DNA of 5,972 nt, from contig NZ_CAJLKP010000151.1 in the NCBI RefSeq assembly GCF_905207245.1, positions 1-5,972 on the forward strand, in the 5' to 3' direction. Positions within the stretch are counted from its first letter, which is position 1. Each line of letters opens with the position of its first letter. This document shows positions 5,124 to 5,972 of the stretch, piece after piece. The notes below the pieces were generated by a model, which saw only the letters and a program-made list of their open reading frames with translations, was not told the origin of the DNA and made no database searches. Both the position numbers and the translations under genes were made by a program. This stretch comes from an uncultured Bacteroides sp. GTDB taxonomy: Bacteria > Bacteroidota > Bacteroidia > Bacteroidales > Bacteroidaceae.

Positions 5124-5163
5124 CACCGAATGAGGTACCGATCATTTGGTACCTCGCTCGGTG
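5124..5163 (-). terminator. Probable intrinsic terminator of the integrase gene
   Basis: CACCGA (5124-5129) pairs with TCGGTG (5158-5163), and, after a 2x2 internal mismatch, GAGGTACC (5132-5139) pairs with GGTACCTC (5148-5155) around an 8-base loop. On the minus strand the stem is followed by CTTATTGTTTC, a moderate T-rich tail. It begins 8 bases downstream of the integrase stop codon, so it should insulate the defence operon from integrase transcription. Confidence 0.7.
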
Positions 5164-5170
5164 TCTACTA

Positions 5171-5972
5171 TTATTTGCTCGCTTTCCTTACCTTCCCACC
5201 TCTCTTCTTACCCTTCTCCAGCTCCTGTGGAGGAAGAGCCCCCTCCGCTTTTTGCCGCTTCAGCTCTACCAGTTCGGCTTTCGTCTCCTCAATCAACACC
5301 TTCAGCTTCTCCTCGCACTCCTCGCGGGTATGGGCATAGACATTGCGGGCGTGCTTTTTGCCATCGGGCCATTTAGGAGAATAGCGGCCTTCAAACAGGT
5401 GGTCGTTGATCTGGCTGACGCAACCGGTGCCTGACTTGCGCTTGCGGCCCGCATAGGGCTTGAAGTCGGTCATACTCGGCTTTTCCGCTTGGGCCGGGGC
5501 AGTTTCCTGCCCCGGCTCTGAAGCGTCCTCCTGCGGCGCTGCTTTGCCGATGCCGCGGTCGATGTTGGCGGCGGCCGTGCGTTGCATATCGTCGGTGATG
5601 TGAGTATAGATATCCAGCGTGGTAGCTGCTGACACATGCCCCAGCATGGCAGAGAGGGTCTTGACATCCATGCCGTTCTCCAGCGCCAGCGTTGCGAAGG
5701 TATGGCGCAAGTCATGGAAGCGCACATGCTTGCACCCTGCGTGTTCCAAGATGAGCTGTAGTCTGCGGCGCACCACGCCAGGGGTGATGGGACAGTCCTC
5801 CTTCACCGGAGACGGGAACATCCAGCGAGAGTCTACCGTCTTTTTGTACTCCCGCAGTACCGTCACCACGGCGGGCGGCAGGACGATCTTGCGGACGGAG
5901 TTCTTCGTCTTGGGTGTGCTGATCTGAAGCTGGCCCCGCACATCGTAGACCTGCTTGTTCACATTCAGTACG
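5171..5972 (-). CDS. Tyrosine recombinase/integrase, C-terminal part (cut by window edge)
   Basis: The frame is open to the right edge (codons continue upstream of a GTG at 5962), so only the C-terminal part is seen. Numbering from that GTG: a beta-hairpin Lys region STPKTKNSVRKIVL (15-28), the HDLRH box (H83, R86), LGH (H109) and the catalytic Tyr in LDIYTH (Y119). The first catalytic Arg lies beyond the window. After the catalytic domain comes an Ala/Glu/Pro-rich linker (about 140-165), then INDHLFEGRYSPKWPDGKKH and VYAHTREECEEKL. These resemble the N-terminal arm-binding (AP2-like) domains of other integrases, but here they are at the C-terminus. A lysine-rich tail follows. Its GC-rich codons contrast with the AT-rich defence operon. 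It integrates or excises an element at a specific att site; the tRNA-Pro anticodon loop is a possible target, unproven. Confidence 0.95.
   Translation of the reverse strand, partial: VLNVNKQVYDVRGQLQISTPKTKNSVRKIVLPPAVVTVLREYKKTVDSRWMFPSPVKEDCPITPGVVRRRLQLILEHAGCKHVRFHDLRHTFATLALENGMDVKTLSAMLGHVSAATTLDIYTHITDDMQRTAAANIDRGIGKAAPQEDASEPGQETAPAQAEKPSMTDFKPYAGRKRKSGTGCVSQINDHLFEGRYSPKWPDGKKHARNVYAHTREECEEKLKVLIEETKAELVELKRQKAEGALPPQELEKGKKRGGKVRKASK

Noticed and set aside
5130..5376. Plus-strand open frames opposite the integrase C-terminus
   Set aside because: Serine/proline-rich shadows of the basic, GC-rich integrase tail on the other strand.

Overview
The window looks like a Gram-positive, Clostridia-type genome, possibly Oscillospiraceae/Faecalibacterium-like. 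The clues are AGGAGG-type ribosome binding sites, consensus sigma-A promoters, a tRNA gene with encoded CCA, and an integrase with a C-terminal extension that I associate with that group. The taxon is an inference. The outer parts (about 1-350 and 5171-5972) are visibly GC-rich. The block between them (about 700-5050) is AT-rich, as expected for acquired DNA in a richer host.

Left part (1-620): the 5' end of a minus-strand gene, probably trmB, has an extended -10 promoter and diverges from a plus-strand promoter. That plus promoter leads into three successive tRNA-Pro(TGG) 5' halves. The first two break off just after the anticodon loop. The third, at 503-578, is a complete tRNA followed by a strong intrinsic terminator. 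About 185 bases of non-coding DNA with several small hairpins lie between the second remnant and the intact gene. This looks like scarring from repeated recombination at a tRNA anticodon loop.

Central part (720-5047): a minus-strand defence-type operon, read right to left. It has a consensus promoter (5020-5047), a small XRE-family regulator, a DNA cytosine-5 methyltransferase, a DUF262 protein, and a MAE_28990-type HEPN protein. After a 109-base gap with a long hairpin comes a second HEPN protein with an ApeA-like C-terminus. The regulator and methyltransferase are 14 bases apart. The next two junctions overlap by 8 bases each (ATGTCTAA and ATGAATAA). No conventional restriction endonuclease is visible. 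The two HEPN proteins both keep an intact R-x4-H motif, and the DUF262 protein lacks the HNH (DUF1524) half of GmrSD-type enzymes. My working model is a modification-guarded system: the methyltransferase marks self DNA, DUF262 senses or acts on DNA in a nucleotide-dependent way, and HEPN RNase activity is the effector.

Right part (5048-5972): a regulatory/terminator region with inverted repeats, then the 3' part of a minus-strand tyrosine recombinase/integrase cut by the window edge. It carries a C-terminal extension with a possible extra DNA-binding module. Together with the tRNA scars, this suggests the cassette is cargo of a mobile element or sits in an integration hotspot.
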